From positions 5,587,501 through 5,651,500 of the forward strand of contig CM065646.1 of NCBI GenBank assembly GCA_033220425.1: a DNA stretch of 64,000 nt, in the 5' to 3' direction. The position numbers and the translations under genes are program-made. Positions 30,846-41,760 of this stretch are shown in pieces (the first letter of the stretch is position 1; every line of letters starts with the position of its first letter). The notes below the pieces were generated by a model that worked only from the letters and a program-made list of their open reading frames with translations, searched no databases and was not told the origin of the DNA. This stretch comes from Lepraria neglecta. Lineage: Eukaryota; Ascomycota; Lecanoromycetes; Lecanorales; Stereocaulaceae.

Positions 30846-33800
30846 TACATGAGTCGAAAATGGTGCTGCAACTGCATTAGCGTTTTGATGCTTCCATAAT
30901 CGGGGAACACAGCATGGCAATGATTTTAACGGCGGCCTTCTGGCTTTACAATGCAAATATAGCGGGTGTTTTTAGTCGAGCGTTTGTCAGCGAGGAATGC
31001 GCGCGCTGTAGCGATACCACTTCAATCTGTTACATAGTCCAATCGTCATCGCGGTTGTGTAGGTGGTCTAAACCAGTGGCTTCAATCCTTTCGCATGTAT
31101 CAAGCCATATGTAATACTCATTTCCTTATGTGCTACAGTTTGGCGCTTTGGCCTTGGTAACAACAATGACTTGCAGTTGGTCTAGATCTCCAGAACGTAG
31201 GGTTACGCGCTGGAAGCTTCCTTTGCGGAAGGAAACCTTCCTGGTCTGACTTTGGCTTGCATGGTTATTCTGGCTGAGATCTAGATAATGCTGCAGGACA
31301 ACGCGTTTCATGGGTCGCTCAACAGGCTCCAAACTCCACGCCAATGCTCATTTGCTTGCAGCGAGCTCCAACATCGTCTATGTCAAGAGAATGTTGCTAA
31401 CCGCTAGATACAGAACACGACTGACCTCTCGAATCCAGGCCATAACCACGTCTGATGCGCACTGAACAGTCCCCATCGCTTGGCGGCAGGCTTGGCATAT
31501 GGAGACCATTGACGGGAAAAGCTGACATTTTATTTCGGTACCGCCCTCGCCTTTGTATAACCAACCACTGACGAACTGGGTTACACAGTAAGCCAACAGC
31601 CCTCATGCTTAGCGTTCTTTGTTGCAATCTGGTTGCCTGATTGCTCTTTATGCGATTCCATTGTCTTTCTCCGCTAGCCACAGGCAGAATTGTTAGCAAG
31701 TAGACAGAGATGTCTATTAGTACTCCATAGATTCCTATCTTTTAGCTAGTCAGTCAATTGAGTGCTTTCTGCCATTGCAACATTCTCTCCCTCGAGAGGT
31801 CGAGTAATGCTAACGGAGTGTGCAAGGAAAAGCTGCAACCCTAGACCTTATTGATCCTTCGCATCGACCTAGAACATGGGATCGCCTCTTGTGGTTGTAT
31901 GGGCTAACCTCAGCAGAAACAATGGCCTAGGACAAGTGAGTAATGGCAGGTTCAAGGGTCGTACCGATCTATCAATATGACGCTAATCCTGCACACCGAT
32001 CTCTCTTGTCAAAACAGCCCAGCGGTCGGGCTTGCACACGCGGAAGTCACGGCCGATGAGTGGGCTACAGTAGCGCACGCACTTGAACCTAGAAGGGACT
32101 ACCTCGTCAAGCCATTCGAGCTGCATCCCGGTTGGAAACAGCCTGGGAATTTTACACCAATGGATCATGGACGATCATCAGCTCAGGATCGTACTGATGG
32201 TATTATCACGATCAAGATCTCCATTGCTCAAGACGTGAGGCTACACTTGGTACGGGAGGAGTACACAGATGACCAGGTACATGGGAATTGCAAATCCGGG
32301 GCTGTGAAGGCTCCAAGGAATTTGATGCACCCTTGGAGTCATGCTGAATTATTGTATAGGTATATGCGGACGATGAGCTCAATAACGTCGGATTCTATCT
32401 GCATGTTCAGAAAATGGGATCGGTTGTACTACAAGAAAAGTCTTAACGGACTATGGAAGATCAACTACATGGCCCTCGTTCCCCACAAATCCTTAGCGGC
32501 TTGGGCTAGAAACTCAATCTGATAGCTCGCGATGCGTTGATCCATGGTGTGTGTCCGGCAGCAATATGACGTTCATCTCCCAAATAAAATATTCCAACAC
32601 CAAAATAATGGACTGCTAATGGAAAGCGGGGGAGACTTCCCGCTTAATGATAACCTTCTACTAATTTCAATAAGGTAGCTAAAGTTTCTGCAAAGCTAAC
32701 AGGCTGTCAAGCCTGCAGAATGGCGCCAGCCTTCGGCACTTCCTGCGGAGGGCATGCAGGTAACCCGTCACTACTGCAGCCACCAAGCCCCTCAGTCCGT
32801 AAATGGAAGAATGCATGAAATCCTGGGAACTATCCATTAATATTTCGGAGGAAAGGGTGTGATGGAAAATTATTGCTTGAAGAATCATTGCAGTTGAGAG
32901 TGCCATGTTATCGTCGGGGATGCAGAGCCTCAACGAAAATCTCTCGGTAAGTTCCACCGTATGTTTAATATTGTGCTATAGATCGTCAATGACTCACTAA
33001 TTTCCGCCATTTCCGCCAGATAAGCACTCCTTGGAGCTCTCCGAGACAATAATTACCACCCGAACGACCTCTGAGGCTGATCGTTTCTCTGTAAGATAAA
33101 ACCCAATGACCTTTCCGGCGGAATGAAGTGGCAATATGTAGAATCAGCAGATCGTCACCTACGAAGGCTGCCCCGACCAGGGCCAAAACGCGAGAGAGCT
33201 TTCAACCTTGCAATACCTGGGGTTCAGCCAGCCATGTGGAGGGCGTGATCTGAGTGCCATTTCTGGACACACTTATTGTGCACTAGCTACGCTCCTTCAG
33301 GCTATTTTTTCCGAAGTGCAGAGGCGCGATAGCACCGGTATCGACGTGCGTGCTAGATAGGTCTGTCAGCAAGTCCATTAATAATTGGAACTGTATTAGA
33401 AATGTTTTCAGCCTCATCGTTGCTAATCCTCTCTTCTGCACAGATGTTCGATTCATACTCTCAGACCCTGCCCCATGCTAAGCGAGATCCATTCTCAAGT
33501 AACAGCGCATTATCGAGGAGGGTCTACTCAGGAAAGCGTTGGACTCGTCGACACTAGTCTTTGAGTAAGCCTTGTCACAAGACACGATCCTCTGAGAACC
33601 CTAGAGAGCAATATGCAACAGTAGCCTATTTCATTTCGCGCCAAATTTCCTGTAACGCGCGTATTGTACAATCGTATCGCCCTGAACAACTGCATCACCT
33701 TGAGGATAACAACACTGGCTACTTCAATCACCAGTTCCATCGCTTACACTTCTCGTACTCCTTCAACAATACGTGTACGATGTCTGCCAAGAGCACTCTC

Positions 33801-34988
33801 CAAGTGCCACATCCACCCGACGGGGTTCTCGTACAAGAATTTGGACAATGACCACTCTAGTTCCGATTACTTACGGACCAAGAACTACGATCGCTCTACA
33901 CAGATCAGATGGCTGTATGCGACAGTACTGCTCGGAACTTTCTATGTCTGTGTCAACGTCATCTGAGGATGAGTGACTTGATGGACTACCTACATTCACG
34001 ACATCCCTCTGCGTCCGATCTATGACACATCTTGGGACCAAACCGCTCGATGGATCTCGCAAGAGTGGCGTGATTTGGCTAAGAAGATATTGATAGTGTT
34101 ATCGAAAGTCGTTGACGGCCTGACACTTCCACGAAAACGCACGCCACAAAAATCGGAACGAGGAAGAAGTGGCGGGCTACGACTCAAAATGCAAGAGATG
34201 CTTCATATCACTCATTCGAGAAGAAAAGTCATATCACGCTAGGAGAATCCGAATGACTAATGTACGAAAACCAGTGTTGCTCCATCCATCACCCGACAGA
34301 ATGACTTAGAAGCTTACGCCTCACACCTTTTACCACCGCCACCTTCACTTATCGTCCGAGGAGGACAGCCTCCCATTTCCCGAGGTGACAAAACAAGCAC
34401 CACCGCACGCAGCGCCACCACGCAGTCCAAATCTTCCATTCGGAAAGTCTTTGTCATTAGCAGCATACCCTTCACGACCAAAGTTTGGCGGAAGCCCACC
34501 CGATACAAAGTCCAAGATCAGGCCGCGGCACCAGTGGCGCTGCTGATATGATGGTATCGGACTCACCATAACAGGTCAACATGCACTCGCATGACATGCC
34601 CCGCAACGACCCAGCAGTGCATCAGCACCTCAAAGCTGCACACCCCTGAAAACAACCTGTACTTGGGCCCATCCCGGTCGCGCGGCATTAGAAGGATCGC
34701 CAGGCACTACGACGCAATGTCAATGTTCCCACACAGCACCATGATCTAAACACCATTGCTAGCTTTGGCTGCGCGGGTTACGCCTTCCTCAAGTAATGGA
34801 TTAGGCAAACGAGCCATGGCTTGTAAGCTAAATAGAAGTAGATGGCTATGGAACCCAAACTACAACAGTCGGTGCAGGAGGGACACAGCGTGGGGCTTGG
34901 AGGCATCAGTGTCCTAAGCGATGATACCTTGGGCAGATGGTTGGTGTCTGACGGTGGTCAGTGCGCGCAAAAGTACCAAGCGGACAAG
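30846..34988. other. Gene-poor stretch before the transposon nest
   Basis: About 4.1 kb with no gene I can support. The longest frame (31977-32522, plus strand, 181 codons) starts without good context and resembles nothing known to me. Around 33780-34242 there are short coding-like pieces in different frames, one with a hydrophobic helix ('LYATVLLGTFYVCVNV', 33905-33965) and one open for 80 codons (34003-34242, 'ARWISQEWRDLAKKIL'); they could be exons of a small membrane protein or the remains of one, but I could not join them with convincing splice sites. The rest looks like degraded DNA. Confidence 0.4.
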
Positions 34989-34993
34989 GAAGT

Positions 34994-35028
34994 TGTTGGA
35001 AATCGCTTAGTCAGCACTGTCTCCGTTA
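34994..35028 (+). repeat. 5' LTR of the outer Copia element, left piece
   Basis: First part of the 5' LTR, interrupted at its TA by the Fot1-like transposon. It continues at 37967-38039. Comparison with the 3' LTR shows the cut point exactly. Confidence 0.85.
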
Positions 35029-35074
35029 ACGTAATCTACCCCCTAGTTGGCCACACCCCCTAGTTGGCCAGTGC
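35029..35074 (+). repeat. Left terminal inverted repeat of the Fot1-like element
   Basis: 46 bp, exact reverse complement of 37919-37964, with an internal tandem 15-mer. Confidence 0.92.
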
Positions 35075-35270
35075 TCTACCCTGAAATGCAACTAACGTAT
35101 GAAATATCAACAAATTTCCATAGAATTAAGCTATTTACAACTAGAAATCAAGCTATACGTGTCGGACATACCCTGGCATTATGCTCCAGCGAGCTATATA
35201 TACTACATCTTGGTGGCGCGCGGCCAGAAGCTTACGCAGCAACTCCGCTCAAAACAGCTTTATCAGCTAC

Positions 35271-35462
35271 TGTCGCTATGGTGTAAGCGTTGCAATGTAT
35301 CAATGAGATCTATGAATGTGAACAGCCTAAGGAGCCAGAATCTATGGAATGAGGCTCCTAATATACATGATGGAGTGTCAAACAGTAGAAGACGCTAGAA
35401 TGTTGACAAAGAAATGGTGATAAAGGAAAATGGCAAAGGAAAATGGCAAATAGCATACAACA
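35271..35462 (-). repeat. LTR (3' side on the minus strand) of the inner short element
   Basis: 192 bp, same sequence as 36165-36356, preceded by target copy GCTAC. Confidence 0.88.
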
Positions 35463-36164
35463 CACCCCCCAGCTTGAGCGCTGATGCGATCAGGCTGTAA
35501 AAATCACACAATGAGGGTTGAAATGTCGGCCATGTTGAGGAGTTTGATGAAGTTTTGGTGCTTTTGAATTGGTAAAGCTTTGGTGAGGCCATCTGCTGGC
35601 ATATCGGCCGTTGGAATCCATGAGGCTGTGACCCGTTTTTCCTGGATTTCCTGCCTAAGCCAGCAACTATGTACGTCTATATGCCGCAGACGCGTTGAAA
35701 GTGTCGCTGGCTATGTTAAGACGTTTGATGAAAGGTAATGGTAGGACGAACTGCCTAATAAAAAGGATCGTCTATGGCGGTGATGGATTTGGGAGGATGG
35801 GGTTGTTGGAATGGTAGGATTTGGTGGTGGAGTGAGTATTGGCTCAGGATCGAGCGATAGGTCTATGAGATCCCAAATGATGGCTCAGGATCGAGCGATG
35901 GGTCTATAAGATCCCAGATGAAGGCTTCTTTCCTCCTATCTTGCTAGGGCTTGGATAGCCTTGGGGTTCTTGTTGATACGTAGTCACAGGGCTCGGCCGC
36001 TGGATTAGCTACGCGATGTGGTGCTGTGGCTGATGGTGCCTGATTGATGATGTGGTTGAATGGTGGTGAGGCTGAGGCTGTTGATGAAGATGATGCAGCG
36101 GTGGTAAGCTTAATATGGTCTAGCGCAATTAAGCGAACCAGTTGGGGCAAACCGGGCTCATAAC

Positions 36165-36356
36165 TGTCGCTATGGTGTAAGCGTTGCAATGTATCAATGA
36201 GATCTATGAATGTGAACAGCCTAAGGAGCCAGAATCTATGGAATGAGGCTCCTAATATACATGATGGAGTGTCAAACAGTAGAAGACGCTAGAATGTTGA
36301 CAAAGAAATGGTGATAAAGGAAAATGGCAAAGGAAAATGGCAAATAGCATACAACA
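36165..36356 (-). repeat. LTR (5' side on the minus strand) of the inner short element
   Basis: 192 bp, same sequence as 35271-35462, followed by target copy GCTAC. Confidence 0.88.
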
Positions 36357-36625
36357 GCTACTTAAGCTCTTTTAACTCGATCTCGTCCTTCCTCCGCAGT
36401 TAGAACCCCCCTACTAGCTATATATAAGCGAGAAGTTTCTCGCTTGCGCTTTTAACGCGTGCTTATAGCCTATAGATCCTTGATTTCGCTGGCTAAAAGT
36501 GCAGCGTTATGTATAGCCATTTGATACCCTTTGACCACCCGCTTCAGCGCCCGTTCCGTCGGACTTGGGGGGCTTTTCGAATGCCGTTTTAGTCATCCCT
36601 TGATTGTAGTATATTCCTGAGCCAA

Positions 36626-37880
36626 TTAAGCCACGGTGTAGGGTGTTTTGGGGGTTTGGCGGGCTGCTATAGCCGTCTCCGATGTAGGAGGGGTGGGCGT
36701 CCGTAGCTTGAGCTGGAGACGCGAAAGGACTCGCTCAGGATCAAAAGGCACCAATCCAGCTGCAGCAAATCCGCTGTAGATATTTAATAAGTTCAGGGCT
36801 GCTGCGCGGGCAGGTTTAAAAGCCTCCAAGAAGTCGAGCTTGTCGATATGGTTGCGTCCAAGCTGCATACAGATTTCTACCTGATGTCTATACGCGCGTT
36901 TCAGCGGCGAAAAGCAGCCGACGTCCAATGGCTACAGCAGATGCGACGAATACGGTGGTATATATAAAGTTATAATCGCGTTGTCCAGGCAGAATCGATC
37001 GAACTCGGGGGTCGCGTGGCTTCCATAGCCGTCCAAGATCAGTAGTCGATACCGCCCAACCGCACGGGCCTTTGTATATTCATTGAATACGGTCTGGAGC
37101 CAAATCAGGCCAATCTTGTCAGTGGTCCATCCATTTTTACTAACAGCAATCGTCCACTGCGGTGGCAGGGCCTCATACCACGTAGCCTGATGTATCTTGC
37201 CTGCGAAGATGATCATAGGAGGTAAGGCCCAGCTACTGGCGTTGATAGCTTCCACGGCTGTCACCCATTCTCGATTCCCTGGCTGTGTAACTAATGCTTT
37301 CCCGGCTCTTTATGACCCTGTTACTACTTTGGCAGTGCCTATAACCCCTATTTGGAACCCCGTTTCGTCAAAATTGTAGACGTCTTCGTCCGGGATACCA
37401 TATTTCGCCCGCGTATTCTTCACAAGTCGAAACCAGTCACTTATAGCCTTAGGGTCCTCATATAAGGCCCGTTGGTAGTTATACTTCCGTGTATATTTCG
37501 ATTGAAGCTGCTTATAACGATTAATAAATTTGCGGACCCAATTTTCGCCTATAGTAGATAATATATCGATAGGGGATGCAGCGCGCGCTGAAAGAAGAAT
37601 ATCAGCCATTTTGCGTACAGCAGAGATCCTAGGTAGAAACCCCCGTTCGCCTATAGATAGAACCTATTGAAGAAGGGCTTCTTCTTCCGTAGTGAGGAGC
37701 TTTCGATTTACTATTTGGGATTATTGACGCGTTGGCTGTCCACAGAGACGATTGGTTAAAGTTGAGCGAGGGACGTCGTAGGCGAGGGCTGCGGCGCGTA
37801 TACTTGGAGATGTATTACTATGAATAGCTTCAATGGCTTGAAGAATTCTAGCTTCCTGATCGCTTTTGTGGTTGGGTGGC
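36626..37880 (-). pseudogene. Fot1/pogo transposase, interrupted
   Basis: A DDE transposase with an N-terminal CENP-B-like helix-turn-helix. From the ATG near 37880 it starts 'MPPNHKSDQEARILQAIEAI' with 'SIRAAALAYDVPRSTLTNR', then the second HTH ('EEEALLQ' onward). Catalytic parts are seen: 'YNFDETGFQIG' (first Asp), 'LILDGYGSHATPEF' (second Asp) and 'PLDVGCFSPLK' (third Asp). About four in-frame stops (TAA or TAG) fall where relatives have Gln, Arg or Trp; each can be reached from those codons by C-to-T on one strand or the other, some needing two steps. The pattern suits repeat-induced point mutation. No intron is needed. The element cannot make its own transposase, though the TIRs are perfect and could be mobilised from elsewhere. 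Confidence 0.85.
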
Positions 37881-37918
37881 ATTTTGGTGTTTTGTTGAAA
37901 GTCGCGTTTTCGTGGGAG

Positions 37919-37964
37919 GCACTGGCCAACTAGGGGGTGTGGCCAACTAGGGGGTAGATTACGT
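37919..37964 (-). repeat. Right terminal inverted repeat of the Fot1-like element
   Basis: 46 bp, exact reverse complement of 35029-35074; followed by TA and the rest of the split LTR. Confidence 0.92.
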
Positions 37965-40402
37965 TAAAGTCTCTGCATGCAAATAGCTTCTTCTTCAATC
38001 AACTCAATGAACAACACCTTCTGCCCTATAATTTCATCAGATTATGAGTCCGGCAAGCTGAGTGATTGCTTATTGGTTGAATTGATTCCGGAAAGAGGTC
38101 CGTAACCCCTTATAGTGATTGCAGACAAAAAATAATGCAAACCTCAGAACTCTGTTAAAACCGCGTCATCTTCTACAAAAGACACCGAATACCCTATCCT
38201 CTATTATATCTATTACCTACGAACACGTCAACCCTATATACTTCAGAACCATATGCTATTATGTCCGACAACACATCTTCCGGAGGCTATGGAGTCTGGA
38301 AATTCGACAAGCTTATTGGCACGGACAACTACCACCTATGGGCGAGAAGCATAAAGAGACTGATGAAGTGGGAAGGCTACTGGGAAGTCGTTAACGGCTT
38401 AGAGTTCTATCCAACCCTATAGACTGAGGAGAAAGACGATACTGGGAAGGTTACGAAAGCGGCCCCTACTACAGCAGAGAACACTGAATTTAACGAATTC
38501 ACAAGGAATGGAGTGTTAAGAACCGGAGAGTAGCACAGCTGCTTATTATGTACTGTATGGATAAGCCTGCGTCTATAATCGAAGATATGGAGGATATCTT
38601 CTCTATTTGGTGCATGATTAAAGAAAACTATTAAGACTCAGGCTTTACTGCAAGATATACAGCTTTTTAGAAGCTAATAATAACAACGGTCGGAGACTAC
38701 GGAGGCTTAGTGGACAGCTATATATATGCGATCCGCACTAATGTAAAGGACCTCAAAAATATGAATGCTACCGTCCCTGATTGGATCCTGGTCTTAATAT
38801 TACTTAACAACCTTGATGACAAATATACAGACTTCGTCTACCGAATAGTCCTTACGGCTACTGGAGGACTAGACTTTGAAGAAGTCGTCAAGCCTCTCTA
38901 TGAGGAAGACCTTCTGGCCAAGCGAGAAGTTATATCGATAGCTATGGCTGCTGCCTGTGTAAAGGGCTTAAAAAAGACCGAAATATACGAGGAAGGAGTA
39001 TATAGGCACTGCCCTAAAGGGAAGAAGAAGATGTACCTAAGGAGCAAGGTTTACTGTAGATCCATCCACGAAGACAGTCTGAGTCCCGCCCAGTCAAGAT
39101 TCGCAACCAACTGCCCGATTCTTCCAGCGTCCATATGGCCTTAATAACACTACTAATGTATAAGGTTACCGACCGGATCATTGATTCTAGATGCACCAAT
39201 CATATATATCACGATCGGGAAGACTTCATCAACTACACGCCTCTTGGCAAGGCTATCTATATTGCTGAGGATGTGTCCGAACGCTCTACAGATAACATCG
39301 GCGACAGTACTGATTACGTAGATGATGGGGGTGATGTTGGATTCATCCACTTCTGCCAGACAGTACTGCCGGCGACTCAAATTCGGAAGAAGTTGCAACA
39401 CTAGGGCCACCGGAGCAGACCTCAAATAAGGCTGATGCCCTAGAGGAGTAGGATCTAGTAGAAGTACTTCCTGATAGGCCGGAGACTCACCCAGATCCAA
39501 GTACCGATTCTACTCATCGCTCGCAAGAAGGAGATCTCTCAAAAGCAAGCCCAAAACGAGAGATGGAAGAATCCTAAGGACTGGGTAGAGGGAGTAGTCT
39601 CTACAGCCGATCAAATCATCAAATCAGGAGAACTATACTGCCGCTTAGCCAGTGTAACGGACAGTCTTAGCCTTGCCGTTGGAATTCTTTCTTGATTTGC
39701 TCATAATCTAAATAAGACGCACCTTACTGCAGCTAAGCAGGTCCTCCGATATCTCAAGGGAAAACTGGACCGAGGAATTATCTACGGTGAAGGACAAGGC
39801 TTTATTGGATACACGGATGCTGACTGGGCTGGGTGATAGAACAACGAGAAGATCGACTGGTGGCTACATATTTACCCTTCATGGGGGTGCTGTCAGTTGG
39901 TCCTCCAAGCGTCAACCCACCGTTGCATTATCCTCCTGCGAAGCCGAATATATGGCACAGACGCAGGCTTCTAAGGAAGCTATTTAGATAACTCGACTAC
40001 TTGCAGAGTTAGATCCTGGGCATCAAGCACCGGAGATACCGGTTACTATAAAGGTAGACAATCAGGGAGCAACTGCACTGACTAAGGATCCAAAATTCCA
40101 CACTCGGACCAAGCATACCAATATCCAGTGGCATTTCGTATGTGAGAAGGTTCTCAGCGGTGCAGTGGAATTCAAATATTGCCCTACAGACCAAATGGCT
40201 GCTGACGGACTCACCAAAGCACTGGATAAAGTCAAGTTTAGTAGGTTCGTGAGGCTAGTAGGGATGCCAGAAGATATCAACCCACGGGAACGAAAATTGA
40301 GAGGATGATAGTCCAGAAGGAAGAGTTGCATGGAAAACACCATAGATTTTCTATTTTTAGACTATTTGGCGATAGTGACAGTGGCATGCACTCATGGGGG
40401 TG

Positions 40403-40516
40403 TGTTGGAAATTTGCTTAGTCAGCACTGTCTTCGTTAAAGTCTCTGCATGCAAACAGGTTCTTCTTCTTCTTCAATCAACTCAATGAACAACACCTTCT
40501 GCCCTATAATTCATCA
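40403..40516 (+). repeat. 3' LTR of the outer Copia element
   Basis: 114-bp LTR, TGTTGG...TCATCA, followed by the target copy GAAGT. It includes a longer CTT run than the 5' LTR. Confidence 0.85.
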
Positions 40517-40521
40517 GAAGT

Positions 40522-41193
40522 AGGAACGAAGAGGAGAATGAGGGAAAGGAAGGGAGGGAGGATATACGAATGCTGATGAATTTTCAGCGCTGACTTGCTG
40601 GAGTCGCTGTAACAAGGGATAAATCACGTCCGGGCAATGATATAAGAAGGCGGCCGTGGACGGTAGAATATGTAATGTAGCAGTGGAGAATAGAAGCAGA
40701 TCGTTGACTCTTTGAGCTGGGACTTCAACAGGCGGTCGGGGAAGGGCTTCGCGCATGATTAGGAATGTTGCGCTGCCCGTCGAAAGCGCCTTTCGAGGTG
40801 ATAGGTATCTGACATCCGGAGCATCCGGAGGTGTGCAGAGAAATAAGTAGGGTGGACAGAAGAAGGCTGTATAAATGTCGATGGCTTTCCATTCGACGAG
40901 GGCTGGTTAGCTACCTCTACGCAAATGGTTCAGTTGGAATCTTAAATTTTATGTCCCAAAAGTTCCTAGCGAAAACATTGTATATAACTCCATACACGCA
41001 CGTCCATTGTCCCAAACTCAAAACGCAGCACAGCTCTCGAACTGATTGCATTCCTGTGCCATACCACTCACCTCCATTCCAACTCTCCCAGCTACCAGCA
41101 TTGACAGAAATAGACAAAGCCCCAACTTACAACTCCTGCAAGCCATCGCGACCCACCCCCTCCTCAATCCCCACTCTATCCCCCAACCTAGAC
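40522..41193. other. Intergenic, no gene seen
   Basis: About 670 bp right of the transposon nest. Some short frames, none supported. Confidence 0.45.
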
Positions 41194-41760
41194 TCACGGA
41201 TTAATAGGCAACAAACACCTCCTCCTAGCATCCTGAACATCTTCACACTTCGGATCCGTCGCCACCAACCCATGCTGATTCGCATAATTAATATAAAAAT
41301 CCCCATATCCATCATCGCCAAAAAAGTCATCCCTAGGATGCATGCTTAGCGTCTAAGGCAGGAATGAGTCGACATCCTGACAGGTCTCCCCACATAGTAC
41401 CCAGTGGGTCCAATAGCCTGGGTTAACTGTTCCACGGTGGTCTTTGCCTTGGGTGACAAATTCGTTTAGACGCTTGGGGCGTAGAATTCTTCGTTGCCTA
41501 GGACGATGCTGAAGTGGGTGTCAGGTAAGTCGGCTCTTTTGCCGTAGCCGTCGTCCTAGAGGGCGAGGGTGGGGGTGGTGGGGAGATGCATAGTGGGTTG
41601 GTTGCCGAAGTTGGGTGGGAATTGTTGAGTTACTCTTGAGGGGTGGGTTGCAACAGAGGAGGAGACTTCGTTCGAGGTAATATGTCTCGATTTTGTCTTG
41701 CGGTGTAAGAAGGAATAAGCGTTTTGAGTGGAAGGAAGTTGTGCCGGTTGAGTCTTGCGG
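41194..41760 (-). pseudogene. Decayed host gene, small Cys-containing protein of unknown family
   Basis: Reading the minus strand from about 41760 gives a coherent protein-like sequence across two frames: 'DDGYGKRADLPDTHFSIVLG', then 'NPGYWTHWVLCGETCQDVD', then 'HPRDDFFGDDGYGDFYINY' and 'PKCEDVQDARRRC', ending near 41194. Conserved-looking aromatic and Cys residues suggest a compact, perhaps secreted, protein, but I see no signal peptide and recognise no family. The frame is broken several times: three in-frame stops, all TAG or TAA, and one shift between the two frames. The motif DDGYG occurs twice, hinting at an internal duplication. I judge it a recent pseudogene; introns could account for part of the breakage. 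Confidence 0.45.

Larger units (their letters stand above)
35271..36356 (-). mobile_element. Very short Copia-type LTR element inside the Fot1-like transposon
   Basis: Two direct repeats of 192 bp (35271-35462 and 36165-36356), TGT...ACA ended and identical as far as I can see, flanked by the 5-bp target duplication GCTAC (35266-35270 and 36357-36361). The internal part is about 700 bp. On the minus strand, next to the 5' LTR, lies TTATGAGCCCGG, which pairs with the anticodon arm of initiator tRNA-Met, the half-tRNA primer type known from copia and Ty5. Near the other end is the tail of a Copia RNase H (about 35515-35700). It is too short to code for its own machinery, so it is broken or non-autonomous. 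Matching LTRs make it the youngest layer of the nest. Confidence 0.85.
35029..37964 (-). mobile_element. Fot1/pogo-type Tc1-mariner DNA transposon, nested
   Basis: Bounded by perfect 46-bp terminal inverted repeats (35029-35074 and 37919-37964) beginning ACGTAATCTACCCCC and flanked by a duplicated TA (35027-35028 and 37965-37966), as expected for Tc1/mariner. The repeat itself contains a 15-bp motif (CCCCCTAGTTGGCCA) twice. Total 2936 bp, of which about 1.09 kb is a younger LTR-type insertion plus its 5-bp duplication, leaving about 1.85 kb, the normal Fot1 size. The transposase is on the minus strand and is interrupted by stops. The element sits in the 5' LTR of the outer Copia element. Confidence 0.9.
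34994..40516 (+). mobile_element. Copia-type LTR retroelement, broken, host of the nest
   Basis: LTRs start TGTTGG and end TCATCA. The 5' LTR is split by the Fot1-like transposon (34994-35028 and 37967-38039) and the 3' LTR is 40403-40516. Both sides are flanked by the 5-bp target duplication GAAGT (34989-34993 and 40517-40521), so both ends are defined. Without the insert the element is about 2.6 kb, short for Copia. Parts recognised on the plus strand are a gag-like start (from about 38260), a protease-like segment (about 39170-39260) and the RNase H end of pol (about 39715-40310). The two LTRs differ by about four substitutions and three small length changes over some 110 bp, so it is not very recent. 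It is a fossil with many breaks. Confidence 0.85.

Noticed and set aside
31977-32522. 181-codon frame on the plus strand
   Set aside because: No family likeness, no splice context and a weak start in a degraded, gene-poor stretch; not enough to call a gene.
35271-36356. Direct repeat as a simple segmental duplication
   Set aside because: The repeats are TGT...ACA ended, flanked by an exact 5-bp target copy, with a primer-type site and a Copia RNase H tail inside, so they are LTRs.
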